Source: RGIG5327 sp045612485
GTDB taxonomy: Bacteria > Verrucomicrobiota > Lentisphaeria > Victivallales > UBA1829
Reading direction: 5' to 3'
NCBI GenBank assembly: GCA_045612485.1
Contig: JAZKZE010000073.1
Location: 1 to 15,354, forward strand
DNA: 15,354 nt
In this document: piece after piece, positions 5,721 to 14,549 of the stretch
Layout: each line of letters begins with the position of its first letter
Numbering within the stretch: the stretch's first letter is position 1
The notes under the pieces: generated by a model
The model's database searches: none
Seen by the model: only the letters and a program-made list of their open reading frames with translations
What the model was told of the DNA's origin: nothing
Translations under genes and position numbers: made by a program

Positions 5721-8071
5721 TCTTTCTCCTCCTCTTTTTCCATATAGACCCGGGCCTTTGCCCCCCACGCTTTTCTGTACTGAAGCGGAGTAAAGCCTTC
5801 ACATACTTTCATGGTGAGAAGGTTGAAGCCTTTACGGACTCCCGCTTTGAAAAGAAAGGGTGCCATAAATTCCCCGTCGGAAGGTGGTTCTATCTCAAAA
5901 TATTTTTTCCCGTTTACAAAACATTCCGCCCCGTCACTGGCACTTACTGCAAAAGTTGCCGTTCCTTCCTCTTCCGCCCAGACACGGAAATATACATAGC
6001 AAAGCACATCTTTCATGGGACCGAAGTGGTGCATAAGGTCATAATAGGAATCGTGACCTGCCTGCAACTCCTGCGCCATGGCAAGATTTTCCTTTTCAGA
6101 AAGATCTTCCGGCAGAAATTTCTGTAAAGAAAGTTCTTTACGGAAATCATAAGGATACGGACAGGATGTCTTTACCTGATAGACCGGGAGAAGCTTCCTT
6201 TCCGCCGCAAGGGGGAAGGCAGTCAGACGCAGCGGGGATGAACCGTAACGGCGCAGGGTAAGCATTTCTTCCCCTCCTTTCTGCCGGAAGAATAACGGTA
6301 TTTCCGGAGTATATCTGCCATCTTCCAGTCTGTCAAAATCACTGACAGGATACCCTTTGATCTTCAGAAATACTCCTTCTTCATCCCTGCCGGATTCTAT
6401 GGAAGTATTTTTTCTTACCGCATAATTCCAGTTTCCTTCCGGAGTAATATCGTGGGGGGTGAATCTCCCTTCTTCCATCTGAATATCCCTGCACGCCACC
6501 GGCAGGGAAAATACCAGGGGCCCCATCTCAAAATAAGTCCAGTACCGTTCACATTTCTGTACGGGAGTCATGGCAAGAAGCACCTGTACCGTATCGCCGT
6601 TTTTCCATTTTCTTGTAATGGTAACGAAAGAACCGCTTTTCAGAACCGCATTTTTTTCCTCTTCAGCATTGATCAGAAGAGAAGCATTTTCACACCATGC
6701 GGGGATCCGGAAGGTAAAGGGCATTTCCAATTCCGGAATATTTTCCTCCAATGTGAAGCGGAAAAGAATATTTCCCTCTTCCGGATAGGCGGTCTCTTCG
6801 GTAATGGTATATTTCTTATCCTGATATATCCCGCTGTATTTTGATGCTCCGTACATTGCCGCCACCGGAGCCTCATTTTCATCCAGCATCCAGAGATGCA
6901 GGACAAAGGAGGGCAATGCCCGCTGGATATTTCCGGCACAGCACTGGGTACTGTGGGTAGCCCTGAACTGCCGGGAATCATCCTGTCCGCGGAAATAGAA
7001 GGTGTGATTGGAGTATTCCGTACAGATCAGCTGATTGGGACTTGAGTAGTAAAGAAGGGCGGAAAAATCTTTATTGACAGCTCCGGGCAGGGCATTGTAA
7101 ATGATCTTTTCGATCCTGTCCGCATAATGTGCCCTGCCGGTCGCCTGAAGGAAATAGCCCAATGCCCAGGTAAAATCGGTTATGGTACAGCTTTCATACC
7201 CCTGTAACGGATCTTTCCCGGCAAAATCTTCATTGCTGCTGGGCAGCCCGGGGATCTGTTCATGGCGTTGCAGGACTTTTTCCAAACCTTTTTCCGCACC
7301 TGCCAGATATTCATTTTTCCCGGTATAAAGGTAAAGAAGAACAGGGATCTTTACTTCTTCACTGAAAGTAACTCCGTGCAAAGCAAAATTTTTCCCGGAG
7401 GAAAGTTTGTTCCAGTGCAGTTCAAATTCATTATCTGTACGCAACGTAAACTTTTTATTGTGTTTTTCATAGATGGATACGGCTTTTTCCAGAAGAGAAG
7501 AGTCTTTTGTTTCCCCGTAAGTAAGAAGTATCCCTTCCAGAGCATTCACATGCCGGAATTCGCCGGCAAGCCGTTCTTCATCCAATGCCAGAAAATGTCT
7601 GTGCAACGAATCAAGGATCATCTTATCCTTTGTGAGTTTGTAATAGAAAAAACATGCCCGGAAAAACACCACCATGGGCCATTCGGAGGGCGATTCATTG
7701 AAACAACGCCCCAGAATTCCTTTTTCATCCGGGTGTTCAAGGGTATAGAACAGATTCCTTCTGAAAAGGGCGGTCTTTTCCTCATCATCCAGCAAGATCC
7801 CCAACCGCAGTAATCCATCCAGCAGATAAGCACTCTGTTCATAGGGCCACCATGCTTCTGCAAGATGCGGGATCGTGGTATCGTCATGGCAGATCGGGGA
7901 CATCTGGATGACTCTTCCCACCCCGCCGTCCCACATGGGGGTATCGAAAGGATAACCCATTGCTGTATAATTGCCTGCCAATCCTCTGTTCTGGATCTCA
8001 AGAAGAGTTTTTGTATTTCCTTCCGGCTTGATCCCGCCGGGAAATATTTCATGGAATTTTCCGTAATACAT
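5717..8071 (-). CDS. GH127-type glycoside hydrolase (beta-L-arabinofuranosidase family)
   Basis: A 784-residue protein without a signal peptide, so probably cytoplasmic. The N-terminal half (to about residue 400) fits the alpha/alpha barrel of GH127/DUF1680. It has the family's cysteine-zinc site: E293 and C295 in GYESCTITDFTW, and C377-C378 in HSTQCCAGN. In characterised HypBA1 the equivalents are Glu338, Cys340, Cys417 (nucleophile) and Cys418, so C377 is the predicted nucleophile; E281 in SSNEDF may be the acid/base (inferred). A beta-sandwich follows, with FRIPAW (454-459) and TRKWKNGDTV (486-495). The last ~100 residues (SDGAECFVNGK, then KGFNLLTMKV) resemble a PA14-like domain. The enzyme probably cleaves beta-L-arabinofuranosyl or a related linkage from imported oligosaccharides. 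The start has only a weak ribosome site, but no better one exists. Confidence 0.88.
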   Translation of the reverse strand: MYYGKFHEIFPGGIKPEGNTKTLLEIQNRGLAGNYTAMGYPFDTPMWDGGVGRVIQMSPICHDDTTIPHLAEAWWPYEQSAYLLDGLLRLGILLDDEEKTALFRRNLFYTLEHPDEKGILGRCFNESPSEWPMVVFFRACFFYYKLTKDKMILDSLHRHFLALDEERLAGEFRHVNALEGILLTYGETKDSSLLEKAVSIYEKHNKKFTLRTDNEFELHWNKLSSGKNFALHGVTFSEEVKIPVLLYLYTGKNEYLAGAEKGLEKVLQRHEQIPGLPSSNEDFAGKDPLQGYESCTITDFTWALGYFLQATGRAHYADRIEKIIYNALPGAVNKDFSALLYYSSPNQLICTEYSNHTFYFRGQDDSRQFRATHSTQCCAGNIQRALPSFVLHLWMLDENEAPVAAMYGASKYSGIYQDKKYTITEETAYPEEGNILFRFTLEENIPELEMPFTFRIPAWCENASLLINAEEEKNAVLKSGSFVTITRKWKNGDTVQVLLAMTPVQKCERYWTYFEMGPLVFSLPVACRDIQMEEGRFTPHDITPEGNWNYAVRKNTSIESGRDEEGVFLKIKGYPVSDFDRLEDGRYTPEIPLFFRQKGGEEMLTLRRYGSSPLRLTAFPLAAERKLLPVYQVKTSCPYPYDFRKELSLQKFLPEDLSEKENLAMAQELQAGHDSYYDLMHHFGPMKDVLCYVYFRVWAEEEGTATFAVSASDGAECFVNGKKYFEIEPPSDGEFMAPFLFKAGVRKGFNLLTMKVCEGFTPLQYRKAWGAKARVYMEKEEEKE
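5725..5733 (-). promoter_or_regulatory. Ribosome binding site of the EamA gene
   Basis: AGGAGGAGA on the minus strand lies just before the ATG at 5720 and inside the last codons of the GH127 gene (KEEEKE). It decides the start of the transporter and supports coupled translation through the ATGA overlap. Confidence 0.85.
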
Positions 8072-8115
8072 CTTTTGTTATGACTTTCTTTTTATTGCTG
8101 TATGATTTGATTTTT

Positions 8116-9165
8116 TTATAAACTCAATCTTCCGCTGCCCGATACAAGAAATTTCCGGGGGAGGGCAGTTCTTCCGTAATAAATATCCAGCATACACTCC
8201 AAAGCATATTCTGCAAGAGGATCGTTTTTGCCGTACAGGAAACTTCCGATCATTTCCGGATAGGGCAGATATTCCGATTCCGGCATATCCACAAGGATGA
8301 ATGGCCTCTCTTCCGCCGGGATCATCTGCTCAAAATAATAACGTGCCACTCCGGAAAAATAATCCGGGGAAAGAAACAATAAATCCTCTTTTCCCAGAGA
8401 ATGTTTTTTCAGGATATTTTCCAATCCCCTGTATCCGTCATTATCTTCTCTGAACTCAAAAATGCAATCTTTCTCCTCTTTGCCGGCTTCTATTGCTCCG
8501 GCAATGATCCCCTCCTTTACATTCAGCGAACCCCGTACCTCCTGCCGCAATACAGCGGCAAAATGCCGGAAAATACGCTTCTTCTGCAAAGAGGCAAGTT
8601 TATTCTTTACATCGGAAGATAATGCTGTTTCCAATACATTTACCGGTTCCTTCAAAAGATAGTTGCCCAGCACCATAAACGGGATTTTGAATGTATGCAG
8701 ATTTTCCACAAGCGCATCATTCACCTGTCCGGTAACGATAATGGCGTCCGGACGACACTCTTCCACCCAGTTCTGTAAAGGGATCGCCTGTTCCCCGGAA
8801 TTCAGAAGGATCTGTATATCATATTTTCCCGCCTGACGGATAAGTGTGCAGAAACAGCGTAGGGGGAAGGATTCATTTAATGGCATTTTCCAGTTGAGAA
8901 AACCAACGGCAAGTCTCTTCCTGTGCAAACCTGCCGGAAGTTTGTTTGCTACAAAATAACCGGATTTCGGACGGGATACCACAAGTTTCTCTTCCGCAAG
9001 GTTTTTGAATACGGAAACCAGAACCTGACTGCTTACCGCAAACCTTTTGGCAAGTTCCCGGATACTGGAAAATTTATCCCCTTCCTTCAATCTGCCGCTT
9101 ATGATCTCCTCCCGCAGAAGGGAAGATATCCTGCTTGTATTACTTTCCTGTCCCCTGTATTTCAT
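8116..9165 (-). CDS. GntR-family regulator with LacI/periplasmic-binding-like effector domain
   Basis: A 349-residue regulator. Residues ~8-75 are a GntR winged helix: IREEII-type helix 1 (here LLREEIISGRLKEGD), recognition region SSIRELAKRFAVSSQVLVSV and wing SRPKSGYFVANK. Residues ~83-349 resemble the type 1 periplasmic-binding/LacI fold, starting KRLAVGFLNW and continuing with DAIIVTG and IPFMVLGNY. This is the architecture of AraR of Bacillus subtilis, which senses L-arabinose; an arabinose-related ligand would suit the adjacent GH127 gene, but this regulator type is common and the ligand is not proven. It lies inside the operon, 13 bases after the 943-residue DUF4838 gene and 44 before the glycosidase gene, so it probably controls its own operon. 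It ends RLSL. Confidence 0.88.
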   Translation of the reverse strand: MKYRGQESNTSRISSLLREEIISGRLKEGDKFSSIRELAKRFAVSSQVLVSVFKNLAEEKLVVSRPKSGYFVANKLPAGLHRKRLAVGFLNWKMPLNESFPLRCFCTLIRQAGKYDIQILLNSGEQAIPLQNWVEECRPDAIIVTGQVNDALVENLHTFKIPFMVLGNYLLKEPVNVLETALSSDVKNKLASLQKKRIFRHFAAVLRQEVRGSLNVKEGIIAGAIEAGKEEKDCIFEFREDNDGYRGLENILKKHSLGKEDLLFLSPDYFSGVARYYFEQMIPAEERPFILVDMPESEYLPYPEMIGSFLYGKNDPLAEYALECMLDIYYGRTALPRKFLVSGSGRLSL

Positions 9166-9178
9166 AGGAATATCTCTC

Positions 9179-12010
9179 TTACTTTACAGGAATGATCTGT
9201 ATATCATCCACAAGCACTTCCTTACGTTCCTTATGGAAGTTGCGGACAAAGATCCAGCAGAATTCACCGGGGGCATTTCTTTTGAAGTTAAATTCTATTT
9301 TATGCCATTTCGTACTGTCAAGTTTATCCCCCCGGTATTCCACAAGTTTGACTGTTCCCGCTCTTTTGCCGGAAAGATCGTGGCGTATCACATCAAATTG
9401 CACTCTTCCGGGGCCGGAAACTTTTGCAGAAAATCTGAATTCCAGTTCCTTTCCGGAACAGTCAAAACGGTTGAGGATACAGCCGTAAAAGAGTTTTACA
9501 TATCTGTTTTGTGTACTTCCTTCATGGAAAGGCATAATAAGTTTGCCCGGTTCATTATCCTGTACCTGCCAGAACTTCGGGGAGATTTTTTCCGGGAATT
9601 CCCATTTTCCGCTTTTTTCCGGACGGGGCCGGGTCTCATCCAGAGAACCATTGGACCATCCGGCAATATTGCGTTCTGTTCCGTCGGGGGAAGTACTGCG
9701 CAGATCGTAAACAGTCCATAAGGTTCTTCCGTTATAATTATTTCTGCCCCCTGCGGAAAGAAGATATTTTCTGCCGTCTTTTGTTGTGACACACACATCC
9801 ATAAAGATCCTTGCTCCGGAAAATACAGGAGTATTGAGCTTGCAGGAAGGAAGGATGATCTCCCATGTATTGATTCCGTTCTTTTCCTTTATGGCGGAAA
9901 AGGCCTGTTTTTTTCCGGAAGAGATCACACTTGTTTCTCCTTCTTTTCTGCCGTCAAGGATAAGATCGATTTTTGCTATATTGTCATCTTTTTTCCAGGA
10001 AAGGGCAAAAACGATCCTATCATCTTTTCCTGCCGCACCGCGGATACTTACAAGAGGTTTTTTTGCTGAATTTTTTTCCTTTTCCGCAGCAAAACAGGAG
10101 ATCTCTTCGGCGTTTTTCCAGAATTTTTCCTTTGTGAACCCGTCGGCAATAACTTTTTCCCCGGTAAGGAACAGGGCGAAAGTAGTAAGTTTTCTCTCAT
10201 TTTCCGCCCGTACTTCCTTATATTTTTTCCGGAAGAAAAGCATTTCTTCTTCAATATGCTTTCTGCTTCTTACATCTCCGGAGGCTGCTTTCAGTGCCTT
10301 ATTTAAAAGTCCCTCCAGTTTTTCTGCAACAAAGGGGGAGGCGATCAATCTTGCCGGATCACTTCCGTCATGGCCCCAGCCGAAACACCCGGCAGCATTT
10401 CTGAAGGCTTTTTCCCGCAGAATATGGTATTCTTTCATACCCTCTTTCCAGCCTTTCCCATAGTACAGGGAACCTGCTTCCTCCATAAGAAGATCGTAAT
10501 CTGCTTCCGGGTTCCACAGCAGTACGGAGGCGGCATATAATCCCATCCAGTTCATTTTCCATGTGTAACGGGTATGGACGGGACGTTTGTTATGTTTGGC
10601 AGGATAGTTGCCGTCAGGGGGATAATTGCCGATAAATACGCCGTCAAGTCCAAGTAACTTATATTCTTTGATCCTGTCTGCATAGGCTTTCCCCATAGGC
10701 AGATAAAATATGGAAAGAGCGTCCTCCACCTGATCCCAGGAGGCCTGAATATTGGGGATTTTTTTCCATTCTTTCATCATACCATATATGGAACTGTTTA
10801 CCGGACAGGTCCCGTCGGTAAAATCATGGCGCATACAGTGACGGTTATAGACCAGCATCACAGAAAGTCTGGGATCGGGTTTGTGTTTATCCGGAACCAT
10901 ATTGAAGTTCTGATATGCCCAGCCCCACAGATCGGCATTGGGGTATTTATCCAGTACGGGGGAGGTGATTTTGTTCACAAAATACCAGTACCGGTTGGGG
11001 ACTTTGATCCTTGCACGGAAACGGGGTACAGGGTCAAAGGTATCACATTTTTCACATTCGCACCAGCTGGTCACATCGTTATTGCCCACAATAAAACAAT
11101 GATTGCCGGAATGATGTTTTTCCTGCCATGTCATCAGATTTTCTGTCATGCGTTCCGCCAGTCCCTCTGCTGCAACACAGGGATTATACTGGGCAAATCT
11201 GCCGAATTTACGCTGTTTTCTGATAATGGGGAAATATTCCGGATGTTCTTTCTGCAATATTTTCAGATCTTCTCTTGCTTTCTGACCTGTTTTTGTGATC
11301 CATGCCCCTGTCATAAGCTGGTCAAAAGCGTGTCCGCCGTGACGGTATTTTCCACCACGTTCCGCAAAGTATTTTTTCGCCGCAGGGGAGAGATTTGTAC
11401 TGTTGCCGGTGATCTGCATATTGTTGTTTACCAGCCAGTCCCAGGTGTCGGAAAGAAAACTGTTTACCGCAACAGCCCCCAGGATCTGGGTACGGATTGC
11501 AAAGGCGGGATTTTCCACTTTCAGCATAGGGGAAATGGATAAATCATCCATTTTTGTTATGTATGTACCATCCTCACCGGGAGTGAGAAAGCGGATTTTT
11601 CCATATCTTCTCAAAAAGGTATTGACTCCATACAATACTCCCATAGGGTCTTTTCCGTATATGACCGAACGTTTGCCCTTTGCGTCAAAAGAAAGAAGAA
11701 AGCCCTCCTTTTTCACTTTTGCAGCAAAATCTTTTTCCTTTTTGTCAAGCTGTCTTATATCTGTGGTAAGAAGGATCACCGGTTTTGAACCTGCTTTTTT
11801 AACGATGGCAGGCGGGATATTCTTACCGATTTTTCCCGTATAACGGGCAAGATTTTCCGCAGCATGACGCATAATGGGATCATTGCCGGCTTGGACGATC
11901 TCAAAGGAAGGTTTGCCCTCTTTCAGAATGGGGAAGGAAGCTCCTTCAAGTACATAGGAAGAAAAGAGTACCGCAAAAGAAGAACAAATGGAAAAAAGTC
12001 TTTTCATCAT
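9179..12010 (-). CDS. Secreted DUF4838-domain protein with two C-terminal beta domains (943 aa)
   Basis: Signal peptide at residues 1-24 (MMKRLFSICSSFAVLFSSYVLEGA), so exported. Residues ~30-160 resemble the N-terminal domain of alpha-glucuronidase-like enzymes; ~165-560 are the DUF4838 core, with TWDWLVNNNM (189-198), GHAFDQLMTGAWI (226-238), HPEYFPII (256-263), GNNDVTSWCECEKC (309-322), WDQVEDA (425-431) and GWGHDGSDP (544-552). Residues ~617-770 look like a diverged CBM9/DOMON-type domain (ADGFTKEKFWKNAEE), and ~805-943 like a jelly-roll carbohydrate-binding domain ending VLVDDIQIIPVK. It is a paralogue of the gene before it; the two overlap by one base (TAATG), and AAAGGA sits before the double ATG. 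A role in binding or hydrolysing a glycan outside the cytoplasm is inferred; no activity is established for this protein. Confidence 0.87.
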   Translation of the reverse strand: MMKRLFSICSSFAVLFSSYVLEGASFPILKEGKPSFEIVQAGNDPIMRHAAENLARYTGKIGKNIPPAIVKKAGSKPVILLTTDIRQLDKKEKDFAAKVKKEGFLLSFDAKGKRSVIYGKDPMGVLYGVNTFLRRYGKIRFLTPGEDGTYITKMDDLSISPMLKVENPAFAIRTQILGAVAVNSFLSDTWDWLVNNNMQITGNSTNLSPAAKKYFAERGGKYRHGGHAFDQLMTGAWITKTGQKAREDLKILQKEHPEYFPIIRKQRKFGRFAQYNPCVAAEGLAERMTENLMTWQEKHHSGNHCFIVGNNDVTSWCECEKCDTFDPVPRFRARIKVPNRYWYFVNKITSPVLDKYPNADLWGWAYQNFNMVPDKHKPDPRLSVMLVYNRHCMRHDFTDGTCPVNSSIYGMMKEWKKIPNIQASWDQVEDALSIFYLPMGKAYADRIKEYKLLGLDGVFIGNYPPDGNYPAKHNKRPVHTRYTWKMNWMGLYAASVLLWNPEADYDLLMEEAGSLYYGKGWKEGMKEYHILREKAFRNAAGCFGWGHDGSDPARLIASPFVAEKLEGLLNKALKAASGDVRSRKHIEEEMLFFRKKYKEVRAENERKLTTFALFLTGEKVIADGFTKEKFWKNAEEISCFAAEKEKNSAKKPLVSIRGAAGKDDRIVFALSWKKDDNIAKIDLILDGRKEGETSVISSGKKQAFSAIKEKNGINTWEIILPSCKLNTPVFSGARIFMDVCVTTKDGRKYLLSAGGRNNYNGRTLWTVYDLRSTSPDGTERNIAGWSNGSLDETRPRPEKSGKWEFPEKISPKFWQVQDNEPGKLIMPFHEGSTQNRYVKLFYGCILNRFDCSGKELEFRFSAKVSGPGRVQFDVIRHDLSGKRAGTVKLVEYRGDKLDSTKWHKIEFNFKRNAPGEFCWIFVRNFHKERKEVLVDDIQIIPVK

Positions 12011-14466
12011 TATTTTCCTTTCAGGATAAGTTCCGTAAAGAATGCCGCATTGTGGAATCTTCCGCCGGAAGAACTGGAAAGTTCGTTTTCAATACCGTAT
12101 CTTCCCCCTTCGATCCTTCTGGATCTTGCCACATTGATCTTCCAGATATCCCCGGGACGGCATTTCATACGCATGGTGCTTGTGGGAATACGCATTTCAA
12201 TGACCCAGGAGTCTTTATTGCGGCGTACTTTGAATTCCGCATTGGACGACCATTTGTCATCTTCATTGCTTACGCCCCAGATCTTGTATCCGTCATAATA
12301 ATTGCCGCCGGAAGTGATACAGATATGGAAATAATCCTGATTGAGATAGGGGTGATGGATGAAAAATTCCATTTCATTATCCACCCATACATCGCCATCA
12401 TGTTTGGTACTGTTATGGATGATCTTATCCATTTGCGGTTCAGAAGCCACTGCCCCGATATAAAGGTAATCCGGCTCATGGATGACTTTGAAATATGTCT
12501 GGGGTTTGGCAAGTTTACTTCTTCCCTGACCGCTTGCCATTGCCGTAAAGGAGGTGACTTTTTCCGCTTTTTTCCAGTCAGCTTCATCCAGAACTCCGTC
12601 CAGAACGATTTTTTCCGTCCGGGGGAGGGCGGTAATGGCGGGACGGCGTTTTTTATACTCCTCAAGGAAATATTCCCACTGTTTTTCAAAGTAGAAACGT
12701 TCTCTGGCAACATGGGCGGCGGCTCTGGGATCAAAGATGACCGCACTTTCCGCAGAGGCAAGAAGGGAACGCAGTTTATTGTGTACTTTCGGATCTTTCA
12801 ACAATATTCCCGGATCGGAGCCGGAGTTGCCCCAGCCCATACATCCTTCCGCTTCCTGTTCTGTCTTCAGAAGGAGGGCGCAATATGCCTTCATCCCTTT
12901 TTTCCAGGCAGCTCCGTAATACAGGGAACCTGCTTCATCCAGTTCCTTTTCCCAGGGACGGTTCACATCCCACAGAAGACGGCCGGCTATATATACACTT
13001 CTCCACATCTGATACCAGGTGTGTCTGGGGTGCATCCGGTAGGAATCATGTCTTTTGCCGTATGTTCCGTCCGGGGGATAGTTGCAGATCATCATTCCGT
13101 CCATATTCATCTTTTTCATGTCGATGATATTTCCTGCCATGATGTTTTCAAAGGGCTGGTATTTTACCGCCATACCGTCTTCCACCTGTTCCCAGGTGCA
13201 TTTTTTGTTGGGGTATGCCTGCCAGTTTCTGAAATATTGGAGATAAACTCTGTTACGGATACATTTTGGATCGGTAAGCAGATGCCGGTAGCAGCGGGCA
13301 TTATAGGTAAGCATAATGGTGAAACGGGGATCCGGCCTGACATTTCCTTTGGGGGTATCCTGAAAATTCTGATATGCCCACCCCCAGAGTTTTGCATCGG
13401 GGTATTTTTCAAAAACCGGAGCTGCAAGAGTATTGAGGAGAGTCCAGTACCTTGTGGAAATCATCTGTTTTTCTTTTTCTGCGGGAGGATCGATCTTACT
13501 GCAAACTTCACACTGACACCAGATGGTGTTGTCATTATTGCCGATCACAAAGAAACTTGCGGGATTTTTCCGCATCTTTTCCGCTGCCAGAAAAAGATTG
13601 CCTCTCATCAGATCATAAAGTCCTTTATGGGCAAGACAGGGGTTGTTCTGACCGAATCTGCCGAACTCCCGTTTACCGTTGATGATGGGGAAATATTCCG
13701 GATGTTTTTTCTGGAGCAACTCAAAATTTTTCCTTCCCTGGATCCCCGTACAGCTGATCCAGGAACCTGTCATCAGACTTGCCACAGCGTGCCCGCCTTT
13801 GTAAGTACCTCCGGCACGGTCAAGGAGATAATCTGTTCCATTATTGGCGATCACATCCGCTCCGGAAGCGATCCACATATTGTTCCGTACCATCCAGTCC
13901 CAGGTATATTTGAGAAAACTGTTCACATTGGCGGAACCGAAAATCTGGGAACGGATGGAAAAAGAGGGATTATGTACTTTCATTCCTTCCGGAATGGAAA
14001 TTACTTTCTTTACCTTATAATATTCCCCGTCAGGACCGGGAGTCACCCAGCGGATTCCACCGTGAGTTTTCAATATTTCGTATGCTCCATACAATACTCC
14101 TCTTGCCATTTTTGCATAAATGACAGTACGAACCGGGGTGGTACTGATAAGAAATCCGTCATCCCTGATTTTTTTCGCTTCTTGCTTTTCCGCTTCTGAA
14201 AGCGTTTTAATATCTTGTGTCAGAATGATATTATGCAAATTTTTGATTTCTTTTCCGGAAATTTGCGGCTTTTTCCCGTCAGAAATCTTTCCCAGATACA
14301 GGGAAAGTTCCTTTGCCGCATGTTTTACAACTCTGTCAGATGCGGGTGCAACAACGATACTTGCAAGACTCTTGCCGTTTTTCATAAGATCTGCTCCGGT
14401 GAGCATATTGCCTGTCAATGAGAACGCGGACAGGAACAACATCATCATTTTTATGCTTTTGTGCAT
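12010..14466 (-). CDS. Secreted DUF4838-domain protein with CBM9-like C-terminus (818 aa)
   Basis: First gene of the operon. Signal peptide at residues 1-25 (hydrophobic MMMLFLSAFSL, cleavage near LTGA-DL). The N-domain and DUF4838 core match the 943-residue paralogue almost position for position: TWDWMVRNNM (188-197), HPEYFPII (255-262), GNNDNTIWCQCEVC (309-322), KLWGWAYQNF (359-368), WEQVEDG (425-431), EAGSLYYG (511-518) and GWGNSGSDP (544-552). Residues ~616-816 form a well-kept family 9 carbohydrate-binding-like domain, starting KIVLDGVLDEADWKKAE, with NEMEFFI and WVIEMRIP strands. AAGGAG lies eight bases before the ATG, a strong ribosome site. The core recalls GH67/GH20-like barrels, so a glycosidase or glycan-binding role outside the cytoplasm is likely, but substrate and catalysis are unknown. 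Confidence 0.88.
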   Translation of the reverse strand: MHKSIKMMMLFLSAFSLTGNMLTGADLMKNGKSLASIVVAPASDRVVKHAAKELSLYLGKISDGKKPQISGKEIKNLHNIILTQDIKTLSEAEKQEAKKIRDDGFLISTTPVRTVIYAKMARGVLYGAYEILKTHGGIRWVTPGPDGEYYKVKKVISIPEGMKVHNPSFSIRSQIFGSANVNSFLKYTWDWMVRNNMWIASGADVIANNGTDYLLDRAGGTYKGGHAVASLMTGSWISCTGIQGRKNFELLQKKHPEYFPIINGKREFGRFGQNNPCLAHKGLYDLMRGNLFLAAEKMRKNPASFFVIGNNDNTIWCQCEVCSKIDPPAEKEKQMISTRYWTLLNTLAAPVFEKYPDAKLWGWAYQNFQDTPKGNVRPDPRFTIMLTYNARCYRHLLTDPKCIRNRVYLQYFRNWQAYPNKKCTWEQVEDGMAVKYQPFENIMAGNIIDMKKMNMDGMMICNYPPDGTYGKRHDSYRMHPRHTWYQMWRSVYIAGRLLWDVNRPWEKELDEAGSLYYGAAWKKGMKAYCALLLKTEQEAEGCMGWGNSGSDPGILLKDPKVHNKLRSLLASAESAVIFDPRAAAHVARERFYFEKQWEYFLEEYKKRRPAITALPRTEKIVLDGVLDEADWKKAEKVTSFTAMASGQGRSKLAKPQTYFKVIHEPDYLYIGAVASEPQMDKIIHNSTKHDGDVWVDNEMEFFIHHPYLNQDYFHICITSGGNYYDGYKIWGVSNEDDKWSSNAEFKVRRNKDSWVIEMRIPTSTMRMKCRPGDIWKINVARSRRIEGGRYGIENELSSSSGGRFHNAAFFTELILKGK

Positions 14467-14549
14467 AAATATCTCCTTAACTTTATATATCTGTTATACT
14501 CTGTTATATATTTATGAAAGACACTTTTTTCCGTGGGAGGCAGCTATGG
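14467..14549 (-). promoter_or_regulatory. AT-rich leader of the glycan operon with 10-bp direct repeat
   Basis: The gap between the pseudopilin gene and the operon contains TCTGTTATA twice in direct order (14490-14498 and 14500-14508 on the plus strand), one helical turn apart and flanked by TATATA on both sides. AAGGAG (14478-14473) is the ribosome site of the first operon gene. No clear -35/-10 pair and no GC-rich terminator for the pseudopilin gene were found, so read-through from that gene is possible. The repeat is a candidate operator, perhaps for the GntR-type regulator in the operon. Confidence 0.5.

Noticed and set aside
5721..5768. Upstream ATG at 5768 as the start of the EamA gene
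   Set aside because: It would add a charged 16-residue tail deep within the GH127 coding sequence. The ATG at 5720 has AGGAGGAGA at proper distance and an ATGA overlap.
8072..8115. Separate promoter between the regulator and the GH127 gene
   Set aside because: The 44-base gap is AT-rich but shows no convincing -35 and -10 pair at suitable spacing; co-transcription is simpler.
12052..14199. A 715-codon open frame on the plus strand opposite the 818-residue DUF4838 gene
   Set aside because: It lies wholly antisense to a gene with clear domains, signal peptide and ribosome site. Its translation is rich in Phe, Ile, His and Cys with no recognisable domain, as expected of a shadow frame.
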